Shown here one piece after another: positions 50,673 to 62,430 of a stretch of DNA of 64,000 nt. The notes beneath the pieces are model-generated. The model was not told the DNA's origin. It saw only the letters and a list, made by a program, of their open reading frames with translations, and made no database searches. Position 1 is the stretch's first letter. Every line of letters begins with the position of its first letter. The stretch is from Citrobacter telavivensis (GTDB lineage: Bacteria; Pseudomonadota; Gammaproteobacteria; Enterobacterales; Enterobacteriaceae), in NCBI GenBank assembly GCA_009363175.1, contig CP045205.1:5208001-5272000 (forward strand), in the 5' to 3' direction. Made by a program: the position numbers and the translations under genes.

Positions 50673-51569
50673 TTATTTCCTGGCAAACAGTTTTGGAATT
50701 TCACGCAGACACCAGGCTTTAGCTTCACCCATACTGTCTCGCCGCCAGGCCATAATGATGTCAATCTCACTGGTCGATTCCGGACTGACCACGCGCAGTC
50801 GCCCTTCGGCAATATCCTGTTCCACCAGCGGATAAGGCATCGTCGCCACCCCTAATCCTGCCAGCAACGCCTGACGCTTGTCTTCGATGGTACTGACGGT
50901 GAGGCGCGCTTGTTTATCCAACAGTTGTACCGTTAATACCGGACGTTCACGCGCGGTATCCGCGACCGCGACGCCGCGATACTTCACGCGCGTCACTTCC
51001 GACAGCGGTTCCGGCTCCTGATGAATCGGGTGATCCGGTGCGGCAACATAGACGTTCATCAGGGTATAAAGCTTGCGGGAGTTAATTTCAGACGACGAGC
51101 GAAAGTGCATGTCCGGAGCCACCACGATATCCGCCCTGCCCTGTTCCAGCCGCTCCCATGCCCCTGCCAGCACTTCGGTGATCACCGAAAGCTGCGTATT
51201 GGCTTTGAGGGCCAGTTTATCGATGAGCGGGAAAAAGGCCGGGGTTGGCACCAGCGCCTCGGTCACAATCGTCAGATGCGTCTCCCACCCTCGCGCCAGC
51301 GCCTCAGCGTCCGTGGTGAGCTTATCAGCCGCCTCCAGCAGCACGCGCCCTCTTTCCAGCAGCATGCGCCCAACGTTAGTAAATTTTGTACGATGCCCGG
51401 AGCGGTCAAACAGCACGACATCCAACTCTTCTTCCAGCTTCTGCATGGTGTAGCTGAGTGCAGACGGCACGCGTCCCAGTTCATCTGCCGCTGCAGCAAA
51501 GCTACCGCGGCGATCTATCGCGTCCATTACGCGTAATGCCTCAAGCGTTAATGCCCTTTCTTTGGCCAT
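50673..51569 (-). CDS. yhaJ: LysR-family regulator YhaJ
   Basis: YhaJ has 298 residues. The N-terminal winged helix is clear (ALRVMDAIDRRGSFAAAADE, LGRVPSALSYTMQKLEEELD). The effector domain starts near HLTIVTEALVPTPAFFPLID and ends in IIMAWRRDSMGEAKAWCLRE. In E. coli, YhaJ activates yqjF and related genes in response to dinitrotoluene degradation products and contributes to virulence gene control in pathogenic strains. It is divergent from yhaK with about 100 bases between. Confidence 0.95.
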   Translation of the reverse strand: MAKERALTLEALRVMDAIDRRGSFAAAADELGRVPSALSYTMQKLEEELDVVLFDRSGHRTKFTNVGRMLLERGRVLLEAADKLTTDAEALARGWETHLTIVTEALVPTPAFFPLIDKLALKANTQLSVITEVLAGAWERLEQGRADIVVAPDMHFRSSSEINSRKLYTLMNVYVAAPDHPIHQEPEPLSEVTRVKYRGVAVADTARERPVLTVQLLDKQARLTVSTIEDKRQALLAGLGVATMPYPLVEQDIAEGRLRVVSPESTSEIDIIMAWRRDSMGEAKAWCLREIPKLFARK

Positions 51570-51673
51570 ATCGTTCTCATTCAGGAAATTTGAACATACC
51601 GGGCAGAATATCTGGCTAACAATGCAGCGTCCAGCCCCTTAACATAAAAGGAAGTAAAGAGAGGTCAAGAACT

Positions 51674-52375
51674 ATGATTACTACCCGAACAGCCAAACAA
51701 TGCGGACAAGCAGACTACGGATGGCTGCAGGCCCGTTACACCTTCTCCTTTGGACACTATTTCGACCCGAAACTGCTGGGCTACGCGTCGCTGCGCGTGC
51801 TCAATCAGGAAGTGCTGGCGCCCGGCGCGTCTTTCCAGCCGCGCACCTGGCCAAAGGTGGACGTGCTCAATCTGATTCTCGAGGGCGTTGCTGAGTACCG
51901 TGACAGTGAAGGCAACCATGTGCAGGCCCAGGCGGGTGAAGCATTACTGCTCGCGGCCCAGCCAGGCATCAGCTACAGCGAGCATAATGTCAGCAAAGAC
52001 AAGCCGCTTACGCGTATGCAGTTGTGGCTCGACGCCTGTCCTGAGCGCGAGAATGCCCTGGTGCAAAAGATGAAACTGACAAAGGCTAAACAGCAGTTGA
52101 TCGCGTCACCCGACGGCGAGAACGGCAGCCTGCAGCTGCGCCAGCAGGCGTGGGTACACCAGATCGAGCTGAATCAGGGCGAGTCGCTGAGTTTTCAGCT
52201 CCACGGCCCGCGCGCCTACCTGCAGTCGATTCACGGCACCTTTCACGCCGTTACTCACGATGAAGCGCGCGAAGCGTTGACCTGTGGCGACGGAGCCTTT
52301 ATTCGTGATGAAGATAACATAACGCTCGTTGCCGATACGCCGTTGCGGGCTTTGCTGATAGATTTGCCGGTGTAA
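51674..52375 (+). CDS. yhaK: Pirin-family protein YhaK
   Basis: YhaK, 233 residues, is a bicupin of the pirin family. The N-terminal cupin holds RYTFSFGHYFDPKLLGYASL and RTWPKVDVLNLILEGVAEYR, with LLLAAQPGISYSEHNVSKDK. A metal-binding histidine set is less complete than in quercetinase-active pirins, as known for E. coli YhaK, which was proposed as a redox-sensitive marker. The gene is divergent from yhaJ and just upstream of yhaL. Confidence 0.93.
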   Translation: MITTRTAKQCGQADYGWLQARYTFSFGHYFDPKLLGYASLRVLNQEVLAPGASFQPRTWPKVDVLNLILEGVAEYRDSEGNHVQAQAGEALLLAAQPGISYSEHNVSKDKPLTRMQLWLDACPERENALVQKMKLTKAKQQLIASPDGENGSLQLRQQAWVHQIELNQGESLSFQLHGPRAYLQSIHGTFHAVTHDEAREALTCGDGAFIRDEDNITLVADTPLRALLIDLPV

Positions 52376-52393
52376 TGGGTAATGGAGTTACGT

Positions 52394-52555
52394 ATGAGTA
52401 AGAAAGCGAAAAAACAGGCCCCGACCGTCAAATCCGACGTTGCACAGACGCCTCCCGCCCCTCGTGCTTTTGGCTACGAGGAGATGTTGACCGAGCTGGA
52501 AGCGATTGTTTCCGATGCCGAAGTTCGGTTAGCTGAAGAGGACGAAATCGCCTGA
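52394..52555 (+). CDS. yhaL: Small protein YhaL
   Basis: YhaL is a 53-residue protein: basic start MSKKAKKQAPTVKSD, then APRAFGYEEMLTELEAIVSD and an acidic end. The E. coli protein has 54 residues and matches over its length. It lies 18 bases after yhaK, with GGAG in front of the ATG. No function is known. Confidence 0.88.
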   Translation: MSKKAKKQAPTVKSDVAQTPPAPRAFGYEEMLTELEAIVSDAEVRLAEEDEIA

Positions 52556-52652
52556 GGCCCGTTGCCGGATGACGGCGCAAGCGCCTTATCCGGCCTACAA
52601 ACGTGTTTTACCGTAGGCCCGATAAGCGAAGCGCCATCGGGCACTCAAACAT
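52556..52652. repeat. REP pair between yhaL and cyuA
   Basis: GTTGCCGGATGACGGCGCAA with CCTTATCCGGCCTACAAACG and the facing CCGTAGGCCCGATAAGCGAA form a BIME in the gap between convergent genes. Confidence 0.88.
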
Positions 52653-52656
52653 CCGG

Positions 52657-53970
52657 TTAATGCGCTTTACGCGCCATGATCTCGATAATCTGTTTGTCCG
52701 TCTGCTGCATTGAATGACATGCCAGCGCGCACAGGTTAGCAATAGACTGTTCCACGTTGTGCGCCACAATCCCCTCGTTACCCGTGACCGCCGTATCGTC
52801 CAGCGCCATCAGCACCGCCTTCCACGCCGCAGAGGCACTGGTAGAGACTTTCATCGCGCAACTGTTGGATGCCCCATCGCAAATCATTCCACTTACATCG
52901 CCAATCATGCTGCTGATCGCCATCGAAATCGTGCTGTAGCGTCCTTCATCGACCAGCCAGGCCATCCCTGCCGCTGCGCCCATCGCGGCGGTCGTTGCCG
53001 CACACAGCGCCGACAGACGCGGGAGCTGATGGTGTATATAGATAGCACTCAGATGGGAAAGCATCAGCGCACGCGCCAGTTTCTCGTCGTCCGCGCCAAA
53101 GTGCTCGGCGACAACCATCACCGGTACCGTGGCGGTGATCCCCTGATTGCCTGAGCCGGAGTTGCTCATGGCAGGCAGCGTCGCCCCGCCCATGCGCGCA
53201 TCCGACGCCGCGCTGGTTCGGATGAGGATCGCCGTCGAGAGATCGTTTGCCAGCAGACCGCGCGCGCACTGCTTTTCCATCGTTGCGCCAATGTGCAGTC
53301 CCCAGTTTCCCCGCAGCCCTTCCTGCGACAACGCGCCGTTGAGTCTGGCGGCGTCGAGAATAAAACGGATGGCGTCAAACGGCACCGTATTCACAAACGC
53401 CAGAATCTCTTCCAGCGAGGTCTCAGAAAGCACCGCCAGCGGCGATTCCTGCGCCTCGCTGTTGGCATTCGCTTGTTGAGAAAACTTCACGCCGGTGTGG
53501 GTTTCGATACGCACAATGTGGGTATGACCGCCAACAATAGTGACGCACGCCCAGCTGTCCTGGCTATAGACCTTCGCCCGGGAAAACAGGATGTCGTCAC
53601 AGGGCTGCTGCAACATCACCGATACCTTGCCGGCTTTCAGCATCGCCTTCGCATCGTCAATCGCCTGTGCAGAGGCATCTTTCAACACCTCCAGTCCGGC
53701 GCTGGGGTCTCCCCCCAGCGCCCCCAGCGCAGCGGCAATGGGCAGCCCAACCATGCCGGTTCCCGGCACCGTCACCCCCAATCCGTTTTTCATCAGATTG
53801 GGCGAGACCCAGGCATCGATTCGCTCCACCGCACCATTCAGTTCAGAGGCCGCCACCGCCGCAGCCAGCGCAAGGGAAACGGGTTCCGTACAGCCCAGCG
53901 CCGGTTTCACCTCCTCCTTTACTGCGCGGATGAAACGCGACCACAACGGATTTTTTATCGTCTCAGACAT
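52657..53970 (-). CDS. cyuA: L-cysteine desulfidase CyuA (YhaM)
   Basis: CyuA, 437 residues, is an oxygen-sensitive 4Fe-4S enzyme that splits L-cysteine into pyruvate, ammonia and hydrogen sulfide. It starts [20 protein letters not shown] and has the substrate/cluster motifs [20 protein letters not shown] (cysteine near 27) and [20 protein letters not shown]. The later cysteines in [14 protein letters not shown] complete the cluster set. It belongs to the serine dehydratase-alpha fold. It lies 21 bases downstream of cyuP in a two-gene operon used for anaerobic cysteine use. Confidence 0.95.
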   Translation of the reverse strand: MSETIKNPLWSRFIRAVKEEVKPALGCTEPVSLALAAAVAASELNGAVERIDAWVSPNLMKNGLGVTVPGTGMVGLPIAAALGALGGDPSAGLEVLKDASAQAIDDAKAMLKAGKVSVMLQQPCDDILFSRAKVYSQDSWACVTIVGGHTHIVRIETHTGVKFSQQANANSEAQESPLAVLSETSLEEILAFVNTVPFDAIRFILDAARLNGALSQEGLRGNWGLHIGATMEKQCARGLLANDLSTAILIRTSAASDARMGGATLPAMSNSGSGNQGITATVPVMVVAEHFGADDEKLARALMLSHLSAIYIHHQLPRLSALCAATTAAMGAAAGMAWLVDEGRYSTISMAISSMIGDVSGMICDGASNSCAMKVSTSASAAWKAVLMALDDTAVTGNEGIVAHNVEQSIANLCALACHSMQQTDKQIIEIMARKAH

Positions 53971-53991
53971 AACAACAACCTTCAGGATAAA

Positions 53992-55323
53992 TCAGGAAAA
54001 AGCCAGGAACGGAGATACGCACAGCAGCAAACCGGTGACGATAATCAGATACAGCGACGCCCCTTTGTATTTGTGCAGTGCAGGAACTTTGTAGACCAGC
54101 CAGGCGGGGATCAAACATCCCACCATGCCGAAAATAGGGCTACAAATCGACGTAAAACTCAGAACCGGCGCGTTGAGCACAATAGCGCTCCAGGCCAGTA
54201 AAATGGCAAACAGCATGATGCCGCGCTGCACCAGCGTTTCATTGATCTTCTCAGCAGGCAGTTTGCGGCGCAGGATGTTCATCGCAATCCCCTGCGTGGC
54301 TTCGCGGAAACCTAAGTAGACGCCAAAGAATGCAGTCATCACGGCGAAAATGTTCAGGATGACACTCACGACTTTCACCCAACCGGCGCCTGCGCCGCTG
54401 ATGAACTGTGCGGCAATCGCCAGAGCGGAAATATTCTGCTCATAGGCTTTAACCGCTTCATCGTGTCCCATTGCCAGCGTAAAGGAGACGGCGTAGAAGA
54501 AGACGGTGACAAACAAAATGCCGAAGGCAATGTTCATGGCGCGTAGCGCTTTATGACGTGCTACCTCGACGGATTTCTCACGGGAGCGGTAGGAGATCAC
54601 CATCGGGCTCAGGGTCTGGATAAACAGGATCGAAGTCAGGGTAAACGGCAGCGTGATAATCGCGTTCTTCACCAGCAACCCCATCGGCGGCAATGCGCCA
54701 ATATTGTACAGATGCCACATGCCAACCATCGACACACCCAGTGCCGCCACGACCAGCAGTTTGGTCAGCACCATACCGGTAGAGATTTTGAACAGCAGTT
54801 TCTCACCGCGCGAGGAGATAGCAACGAGAATGCAGATCAGCACCAGCCCATAGAAGGGATTATCGGACAGAAGCCCTTCTGTCACGCCAAAGGTATGCAG
54901 ATAGGAAGCGCTGTCGTTGGTGATGGCCGTGGAATAGACGAACATCCAGATGACCAGCATCACGAAGTACAGCGCGCCTAACAGGATGCCCCAGTTTTTC
55001 CCCAGATACCCGCTGATGACGCTGGGATAGTCTTTGCATTCCGGGGATTCCGCCAGCGTATTGATAAACAAACGCTGAAACAGATACATGGCGGGATAAC
55101 CGATAATCGATGAGAGCAAGAAGACCCACAGTCCCATCAAACCGACCTGAACCGGGAGAAAAACAATCCCCGCGCCAATCGCCATCCCGATACTCATAAT
55201 TACCCAACCGGTGTCGGTGCTGTCGAATTTAATCGCTTCCCGCCACTCACTCTCTGTCATGCCAGCCCGGCGCGCTGGGGCGCTGGCGTCGAGAATGACA
55301 CTACTGTTCGTTGCCGTTTCCAT
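53992..55323 (-). CDS. cyuP: Cysteine/serine transporter CyuP (YhaO)
   Basis: CyuP, 443 residues from METATNSSVILDASAPARRA, belongs to the HAAAP (SdaC/TdcC) family of proton symporters; a start 5 codons upstream is also possible. It shows eleven to twelve membrane segments, with the conserved first helix SIGMAIGAGIVFLPVQVGLM and DYPSVISGYLGKNWGILLG. The operon with cyuA supplies cysteine as carbon and energy source, controlled by CyuR (DecR) in E. coli. Confidence 0.94.
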   Translation of the reverse strand: METATNSSVILDASAPARRAGMTESEWREAIKFDSTDTGWVIMSIGMAIGAGIVFLPVQVGLMGLWVFLLSSIIGYPAMYLFQRLFINTLAESPECKDYPSVISGYLGKNWGILLGALYFVMLVIWMFVYSTAITNDSASYLHTFGVTEGLLSDNPFYGLVLICILVAISSRGEKLLFKISTGMVLTKLLVVAALGVSMVGMWHLYNIGALPPMGLLVKNAIITLPFTLTSILFIQTLSPMVISYRSREKSVEVARHKALRAMNIAFGILFVTVFFYAVSFTLAMGHDEAVKAYEQNISALAIAAQFISGAGAGWVKVVSVILNIFAVMTAFFGVYLGFREATQGIAMNILRRKLPAEKINETLVQRGIMLFAILLAWSAIVLNAPVLSFTSICSPIFGMVGCLIPAWLVYKVPALHKYKGASLYLIIVTGLLLCVSPFLAFS

Positions 55324-55552
55324 AAAACTCTCGCTCATTATGTAGGGTACATTTTTATTTTTTGTCGTGCCGCATCAAGGCGATACGCGGTACGGGATAT
55401 GCAGGCGAGTCATTAGAATGGAAAAAAGCATACGCTCAGATTCAGAGAAAAACGTCACAAAATAACCCTGATATTTTCGATAAGTTAAGAAATATTTTCT
55501 ATTAAAAAACACTACTGTGTTATTTTTTTCTAACATTGAAGAAGATCACAAC

Positions 55553-55580
55553 AAAAAAGCACACCGAAGTGTGCTTTTAG
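55553..55580 (-). terminator. Terminator of the tdc operon
   Basis: On the minus strand AAAAGCACAC, TTCG, GTGTGCTTTT TTG forms a stable stem with a UUCG tetraloop and T-run. It lies between cyuP and the REP array, downstream of tdcG. Confidence 0.85.
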
Positions 55581-55599
55581 ATGACTGACAATGGATGAA

Positions 55600-56036
55600 A
55601 TGCCCGATAGCGCAAGCTTATCGGGCCTACAAACGGTGAACGTGTAGGCCGGATAAGGCGACAGCCGTCATCCCGCAAAAACAACTAAATGCCCGATGGC
55701 GCAGGCTTATCGGGCCTACAAACGGTGAACGTGTAGGCCGGATAAAGCGACAGCCATCATCCGGCAAAAACAACTAAATGCCCGATGGCGCAAGCTTATC
55801 GGGCCTACGAACGATGAACGTGTAGGCCCGATAAGGCGACAGCCGTCATCCGGCAACAACTAAATGCCCGATAGCGCAAACTTATCGGGCCTACGAACGA
55901 TGAACGTGTAGGCCCGATAAGGCGATAGCCGTCATCCCGCAAAAACAACTAAACGCCCGATGGCGCAAGCTTATCGGGCCTACGAACGATGAACGTGTAG
56001 GCCGGATAAGGCGATAGCCGTCATCCGGCAAGCTTT
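55600..56036. repeat. Second REP (BIME) array: five tandem units of about 89 bp
   Basis: ATGCCCGATGGCGCAAGCTT followed by ATCGGGCCTACAAACG, then GTGTAGGCCGGATAAGGCGA and CAGCCGTCATCC, repeats with unit starts at 55600, 55689, 55778, 55864 and 55953. Four periods are 89 bp and one is 86 (loss of one AAA in the linker). Units differ by a few bases. The array follows the tdcG stop and lies before the terminator, so it would be transcribed as the 3' end of the operon message. Confidence 0.93.
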
Positions 56037-56046
56037 CTGGCGTTAG

Positions 56047-57411
56047 CTAACTGCACACCACTTTGATAGCCAGGCCGCCGCGCGAAGTTTCGCGGTACTT
56101 ATCGTTCATGTCCTTACCCGTCTCGTACATGGTCTCGATGACTTTATCCAGCGAGACGCGCGGCTCAGAGGTGCGGCGCAGTGCCATACGTGCGGCGTTA
56201 ACGGCTTTAACCGCGTTGATCGCATTGCGTTCAATACACGGAATCTGTACCTGCCCGGCCACCGGATCACAGGTTAAGCCAAGGTTGTGCTCCATCGCGA
56301 TTTCCGCCGCGATGCAAACCTGCGCCGGACTGCCGCCCAGCAGTTCAGTCAACCCCGCCGCGGCCATTGAACTGGCCACGCCGATTTCCCCCTGACAGCC
56401 GACTTCCGCCCCGGAGATTGACGCATTCATTTTGTACAGCGCCCCGATGGCCCCGGCCGCCAGCAGGTAGCGAGCAATGGAGTTGGCATTCAGCGGGCGA
56501 CGGAATTTATCGTAATAAGCCAATACCGCAGGAATAATACCGCATGCGCCATTGGTTGGCGCAGTCACCACGCGCCCGCCTGCCGCATTCTCCTCACTGA
56601 CCGCGAGCGCAAACATGTTGATCCAGTCGATGACGTTCATCGGATCGCTGGAGAGACTGTCATTGGAGACCAGCAAACGGCGTAGCGCCACCGCGCGACG
56701 CGGCACATTCAGCGGACCGGGTAAAACCCCTTCGGTATTCATCCCGCGTTCAATGCCACCCTGCATCACATCCCAGATCTGGGCGAACCCGGCATCAATC
56801 TCCGCCTTACTGCGCAGCGCCAGTTCGTTTTGCATCATCAGTCCGGAGACCGAAAGGCCGTTGTGCTCACACAGTTTCAGCAATTCTCTGGCGGAATGGA
56901 AATCATAAGGGACCGGCGTTTCTACGTCGTGCGCCTGACCAAAGCGCTCTTCCTCCACGATAAACCCGCCGCCAATGGAGTAGTAGGTTTTACTCAACAG
57001 CGTGTCCTGGTTTTCCCAGGCGGTGATCCGCATTCCGTTCTCGTGCCGTGGTAGCGTTTCTTCATGAAAAATAATGCTCTCGGCAACCGGGAAATCAACG
57101 ACATGCGTCCCCTCAGCAACCGGCAATCGACCGGTACGGGTCACCTCGCCAATAAACGCGGGGATGGCGTCAATGTTGACGCTTTGCGGACTGTTCCCGG
57201 CCAACCCCATCATAATGGCGGTATCAGTCGCATGGCCTTTCCCGGTCAGCGACAGCGAACCATACAGATCAACCGACATGCGCGTCGTGCGCGATAAGCG
57301 TCCACTGCTGACCAGTTGATCGATAAAACGTTTTCCTGCATTCATCGGGCCTACGGTATGGGAGCTGGAAGGACCAATGCCAGGTTTGAAAATATCGAAT
57401 GCGCTAATCAT
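56047..57411 (-). CDS. tdcG: L-serine dehydratase TdcG
   Basis: TdcG, 454 residues from MISAFDIFKPGIGPSSSHTV (ATG at 57411), is an iron-sulfur serine deaminase making pyruvate and ammonia. The SSSHTVGPM N-terminus, the cluster cysteines in NGACGIIPAVLAYY and LTCDPVAGQVQIPCIE, and SGAEVGCQGEIGVASSMAA mark the family. The longer open frame upstream is not coding. It is the last gene of the operon. In E. coli tdcF lies between tdcE and tdcG; here only 85 bases separate them and tdcF is absent, the arrangement I recall for Salmonella. Confidence 0.96.
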   Translation of the reverse strand: MISAFDIFKPGIGPSSSHTVGPMNAGKRFIDQLVSSGRLSRTTRMSVDLYGSLSLTGKGHATDTAIMMGLAGNSPQSVNIDAIPAFIGEVTRTGRLPVAEGTHVVDFPVAESIIFHEETLPRHENGMRITAWENQDTLLSKTYYSIGGGFIVEEERFGQAHDVETPVPYDFHSARELLKLCEHNGLSVSGLMMQNELALRSKAEIDAGFAQIWDVMQGGIERGMNTEGVLPGPLNVPRRAVALRRLLVSNDSLSSDPMNVIDWINMFALAVSEENAAGGRVVTAPTNGACGIIPAVLAYYDKFRRPLNANSIARYLLAAGAIGALYKMNASISGAEVGCQGEIGVASSMAAAGLTELLGGSPAQVCIAAEIAMEHNLGLTCDPVAGQVQIPCIERNAINAVKAVNAARMALRRTSEPRVSLDKVIETMYETGKDMNDKYRETSRGGLAIKVVCS

Positions 57412-57496
57412 TTTTACACCCTCGGACTCGTTCAGTGGAGACCAGGTTTTCATACGCATAGTGAATCGGGGCGATCCGCAGACCGCCCCGATAACG

Positions 57497-59791
57497 TTAC
57501 ATCGCCTGGGTGAAAGTACGCGAAATGACGTCCTGCTGCTGCTCACGGGTGAGCGCGTTGAAGCGCACAGCGTAGCCGGAGACGCGGATCGTCAGGTTCG
57601 GATAGTTTTCCGGATGTTCAATGGCATCCAGTAACATCTCCTTGTTCATTACGTTAACGTTCAGGTGCTGCCCACCTTCCACGTGTGCTTCATGATGGAA
57701 GTAACCATCCAGCAGCCCGACCAGGTTGGTCTTGCGCACCGGATCCTCTTTCCCAAGTGCCGCAGGCACAATCGAGAAGGTGTACGAAATCCCGTCCTTC
57801 GCGTAGGTAAACGGCAGTTTCGCGACCGAAGTCAGCGAGGCAACCGCGCCTTTGCGATCGCGTCCGTGCATCGGGTTAGCGCCCGGCGCGAATGGCGTCC
57901 CGGCGCGACGTCCGTCCGGGGTATTCCCGGTTTTCTGCCCGTACACCACGTTGGAGGTAATGGTCAGAATCGACTGCGTCGGTACCGCGTTCCGGTAGGT
58001 TGGCAACACTTTAATTTTCTTCATAAAGCGTTCAACCAGATCGCAGGCGATGCTGTCCACGCGCTCGTCGTTATTTCCGTATTGCGGATATTCCCCTTCA
58101 ATCACGAAATCAACTGCCAGCCCGTTATGGTCACGAACCGGTTTCACCGTTGCATACTTGATGGCAGAGAGCGAATCCGCCGCCACCGACAGTCCGGCAA
58201 TACCGCATGCCATCGTGCGATAAACGTCGCGATCGTGAAGCGCCATCAGCGACGCTTCGTAACTGTACTTGTCGTGCATGTAGTGGATGATGTTCAGCGC
58301 GCTGATGTACTGCACCGCCAGCCAGTCCATAAAGTGATCCAGACTGTCCATCACGGTGTCGTAATCCAGCACGTCGTCCAGCAGCGGCGCGGTTTTCGGC
58401 CCCACCTGGATTTTCAGCTTCTCATCCACACCGCCGTTGATCGCATACAGCAGCGTTTTGGCGAGGTTGGCGCGCGCACCGAAGAACTGCATCTGTTTAC
58501 CGATCACCATCGGACTCACGCAGCAGGCAATCGCGTAGTCATCGCTGTTAAAGTCGGTACGCATCAGATCGTCGTTTTCATATTGCAGCGACGAAGTGAC
58601 GATAGAGACCTGCGCGGCATACTTTTTAAACGCAATCGGCAGCGCTTCTGACCACAGCACGGTGAGGTTGGGTTCCGGTGCCGGTCCCATCGTGTGCAGC
58701 GTATGCAGGTAACGGAAGGCGTTTTTGGTCACCAGTGTGCGACCATCCAGCCCCATCCCGCCGATCACTTCCGTCGCCCAGATCGGGTCGCCGGAGAACA
58801 GTGTGTCAAACTCCGGCGTACGCAGGAAGCGCACCATGCGGATCTTCATAATGAAGTGGTCGATCAACTCCTGCGCCTGTTGCTCTGTGAGGATCCCGGC
58901 GTTAAAGTCGCGCTCGATATAAATATCGAGGAACGATGCGGTACGGCCCAGCGACATCGCGCCGCCGTTTTGTGATTTCACCGCCGCCAGATAGGCGAAG
59001 TAGACCCACTGTACCGCCTCTTGCGCGTTACGCGCCGGACGAGAGATATCGCAGCCATATTTCGCCGCCATCTCCTGCATTTGCAGCAGCGCGCGACGGT
59101 GCTCCGCCAGTTCTTCACGCAGACGAATCGTGGCTTCCAGACTCTGTCCCCACTCCAGATTCGACTGGAGATCGGCAAACTGCAGTTCACGCTCACGAAC
59201 CAGATAGCGGATGCCGTACAGCGCTACGCGACGGTAATCACCGATAATACGCCCACGACCGTAGCCGTCCGGCAAACCGGTCAACACACCGGATTTACGG
59301 CAACGCAGCATGTCCGGAGAATAGGCGTCAAAAACGCCCTGGTTGTGCGTTTTACGCAGCTCAGTGAACAGGTATTCGAAGTTCGGATCCATTTCACGAC
59401 CATAAGCATCGAACGAGCTTTTGATCATGTTGACGCCGCCAAACGGATGCAGCGCGCGCTTCAGCGGTTTATCCGTTTGCAGACCGACTATCTTCTCCAG
59501 TTCTTGCTCGATGTAACCCGCATCGTGTGCAGTAATGGTGGTCGCAATATTGGTATCGAAATCGACTGGCGCATGCGTCGCGTTTTCGATACGAATGCCC
59601 GCCATCACCTTTTCCCACAATGCGGTGGTTGCAGGCGTTGCGTCAGCGAGGAAGGATTCATCCCCTTCATAAGGCGTATAGTTGTGCTGAATAAAATCAC
59701 GGACATTAATTTCTTCTTTCCAGTCCGTACCTTTAAAGCCAAGCCATGCTTCGGCATACAGCATATCGCTGGTATCGATATCTACCTTCAT
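57497..59791 (-). CDS. tdcE: 2-ketobutyrate formate-lyase / pyruvate formate-lyase TdcE
   Basis: TdcE, 764 residues, is a glycyl-radical enzyme cleaving 2-ketobutyrate to propionyl-CoA and formate, and also acting on pyruvate. The paired active-site cysteines are in [19 protein letters not shown] near residue 420. The radical glycine is in [20 protein letters not shown] close to the C-terminus. The length equals that of E. coli TdcE. It needs activation by PflA, not encoded here. Its neighbours tdcD and tdcG complete the conversion of threonine and serine to energy. Confidence 0.97.
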   Translation of the reverse strand: MKVDIDTSDMLYAEAWLGFKGTDWKEEINVRDFIQHNYTPYEGDESFLADATPATTALWEKVMAGIRIENATHAPVDFDTNIATTITAHDAGYIEQELEKIVGLQTDKPLKRALHPFGGVNMIKSSFDAYGREMDPNFEYLFTELRKTHNQGVFDAYSPDMLRCRKSGVLTGLPDGYGRGRIIGDYRRVALYGIRYLVRERELQFADLQSNLEWGQSLEATIRLREELAEHRRALLQMQEMAAKYGCDISRPARNAQEAVQWVYFAYLAAVKSQNGGAMSLGRTASFLDIYIERDFNAGILTEQQAQELIDHFIMKIRMVRFLRTPEFDTLFSGDPIWATEVIGGMGLDGRTLVTKNAFRYLHTLHTMGPAPEPNLTVLWSEALPIAFKKYAAQVSIVTSSLQYENDDLMRTDFNSDDYAIACCVSPMVIGKQMQFFGARANLAKTLLYAINGGVDEKLKIQVGPKTAPLLDDVLDYDTVMDSLDHFMDWLAVQYISALNIIHYMHDKYSYEASLMALHDRDVYRTMACGIAGLSVAADSLSAIKYATVKPVRDHNGLAVDFVIEGEYPQYGNNDERVDSIACDLVERFMKKIKVLPTYRNAVPTQSILTITSNVVYGQKTGNTPDGRRAGTPFAPGANPMHGRDRKGAVASLTSVAKLPFTYAKDGISYTFSIVPAALGKEDPVRKTNLVGLLDGYFHHEAHVEGGQHLNVNVMNKEMLLDAIEHPENYPNLTIRVSGYAVRFNALTREQQQDVISRTFTQAM

Positions 59792-59824
59792 GAAAAATAA
59801 TCTCTCTACAGAACTACAAATAAA

Positions 59825-61033
59825 TTAGGCGTATTCCATGGCTGCATTAATGCGGCCTAATTGAATCGCATCGAGCGCAATCATTTTTTCTTCGTTCGTC
59901 GGGATCACGGCGCAATTAACCTGGGCATCACGGGTGGAAATAATGCGTTCGCCATGAGAATTCGACAGGTTATTTCGGTCGCTGTCAATATTCACCCCCA
60001 GTACCGCCAGATGTTCAACCACCAGGCGACGAATTAATACCGAGTTCTCACCAATACCGCCGGTAAAAATAATGCCATCCAGACGATGTAACGAGGCAGC
60101 ATGACCGGCAATATGACGGGCAATTCGGTGAACAAAGGTTTTAATCGCCAGTTGTGCGCGCTCATGCCCTTCATGCCAGGCTTTTTCCAACACCCGCAGG
60201 TCAGACGACAGACCAGAAATCCCAAGCAAACCGGACTCTTTATTCACTACCCGCTCCAGATCGCTCAGAGTCTGATGGGTTTCACTGGCTACCCACGCCA
60301 TCGCGCCGAAGTCCACGTCGCCGCTGCGTGTGCCCATCATCAGCCCTTCCAGTGGCGTCATCCCCATAGAGGTGTCGACGCTGTGTCCATTACGGACGGC
60401 GCAAATTGACGCACCGTTGCCGAGGTGGGCAATCACCAGGCCAGAGTCCTGTTCGGGCAGCGTTAGCAGTTCATGGGCACGTTGAGAAACATAGCGGTGC
60501 GACGTTCCGTGAAAACCATAGCGCCGCACGCCCAGTTCTTCGAAATACTTCCACGGCAGACCATACAGATAAGCCTCTGGCGGCATGGTCTGGTGGAAGC
60601 TGGTATCAAATACCGCCACCTGTGTGACGCCGGGGAACAGATGCTGTGCGGATTCAATCCCGCTCAGGTTCGCGTAATTATGTAACGGTGCCAATGGTGA
60701 AACACGGCGAATATTGTCAATCACCTCATCGGTAATAATGGCTGACTCGGTAAAGATATTTCCACCGTGAGCAATGCGGTGGCCAATTAAGGCCACGCTG
60801 TCATTTAAATTACGTTTTTCCAGTTCAAAAGCAATCGCCTTTAATGCGCCTTCGTAGCTGTGGTGAGCCAGTGTGACTGGCTCACCTCCATTTACAGATA
60901 AGAACGCATTTTCCGAATTAATACCATCCGCAATGCCTGCCATTAATACATCGCAGTTATTTGCATCCAGTACTGAAAACTTAATTGAAGACGATCCACA
61001 ATTAATGACCAGAACTATCGGAAACTCATTCAT
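59825..61033 (-). CDS. tdcD: Propionate/acetate kinase TdcD
   Basis: TdcD, 402 residues, transfers phosphate from propionyl phosphate to ADP, the ATP-forming step of anaerobic threonine breakdown. It opens with [18 protein letters not shown] (phosphate loop) and has [35 protein letters not shown] and the ACKA signature [17 protein letters not shown]. The length equals the E. coli protein. It lies between tdcC and tdcE on the same strand with short gaps. Confidence 0.97.
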   Translation of the reverse strand: MNEFPIVLVINCGSSSIKFSVLDANNCDVLMAGIADGINSENAFLSVNGGEPVTLAHHSYEGALKAIAFELEKRNLNDSVALIGHRIAHGGNIFTESAIITDEVIDNIRRVSPLAPLHNYANLSGIESAQHLFPGVTQVAVFDTSFHQTMPPEAYLYGLPWKYFEELGVRRYGFHGTSHRYVSQRAHELLTLPEQDSGLVIAHLGNGASICAVRNGHSVDTSMGMTPLEGLMMGTRSGDVDFGAMAWVASETHQTLSDLERVVNKESGLLGISGLSSDLRVLEKAWHEGHERAQLAIKTFVHRIARHIAGHAASLHRLDGIIFTGGIGENSVLIRRLVVEHLAVLGVNIDSDRNNLSNSHGERIISTRDAQVNCAVIPTNEEKMIALDAIQLGRINAAMEYA

Positions 61034-61064
61034 TTCACTACTCCGCTCATCCTGAGCTTAAGGA

Positions 61065-62399
<1,335 letters not shown>

Positions 62400-62430
62400 C
62401 TATCCTCAACGAAGAGATTAATAGCCGGAT

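Noticed and set aside
53293..54201. Open frame of 302 codons opposite cyuA
   Set aside because: It is an Arg/His/Gln-rich antisense shadow that covers the end of cyuP and most of cyuA.
57665..58651. Open frame of 328 codons opposite tdcE
   Set aside because: It is a long antisense frame caused by codon bias in a strongly biased gene. The protein has the His/Arg/Val composition of a shadow frame and no ribosome site.
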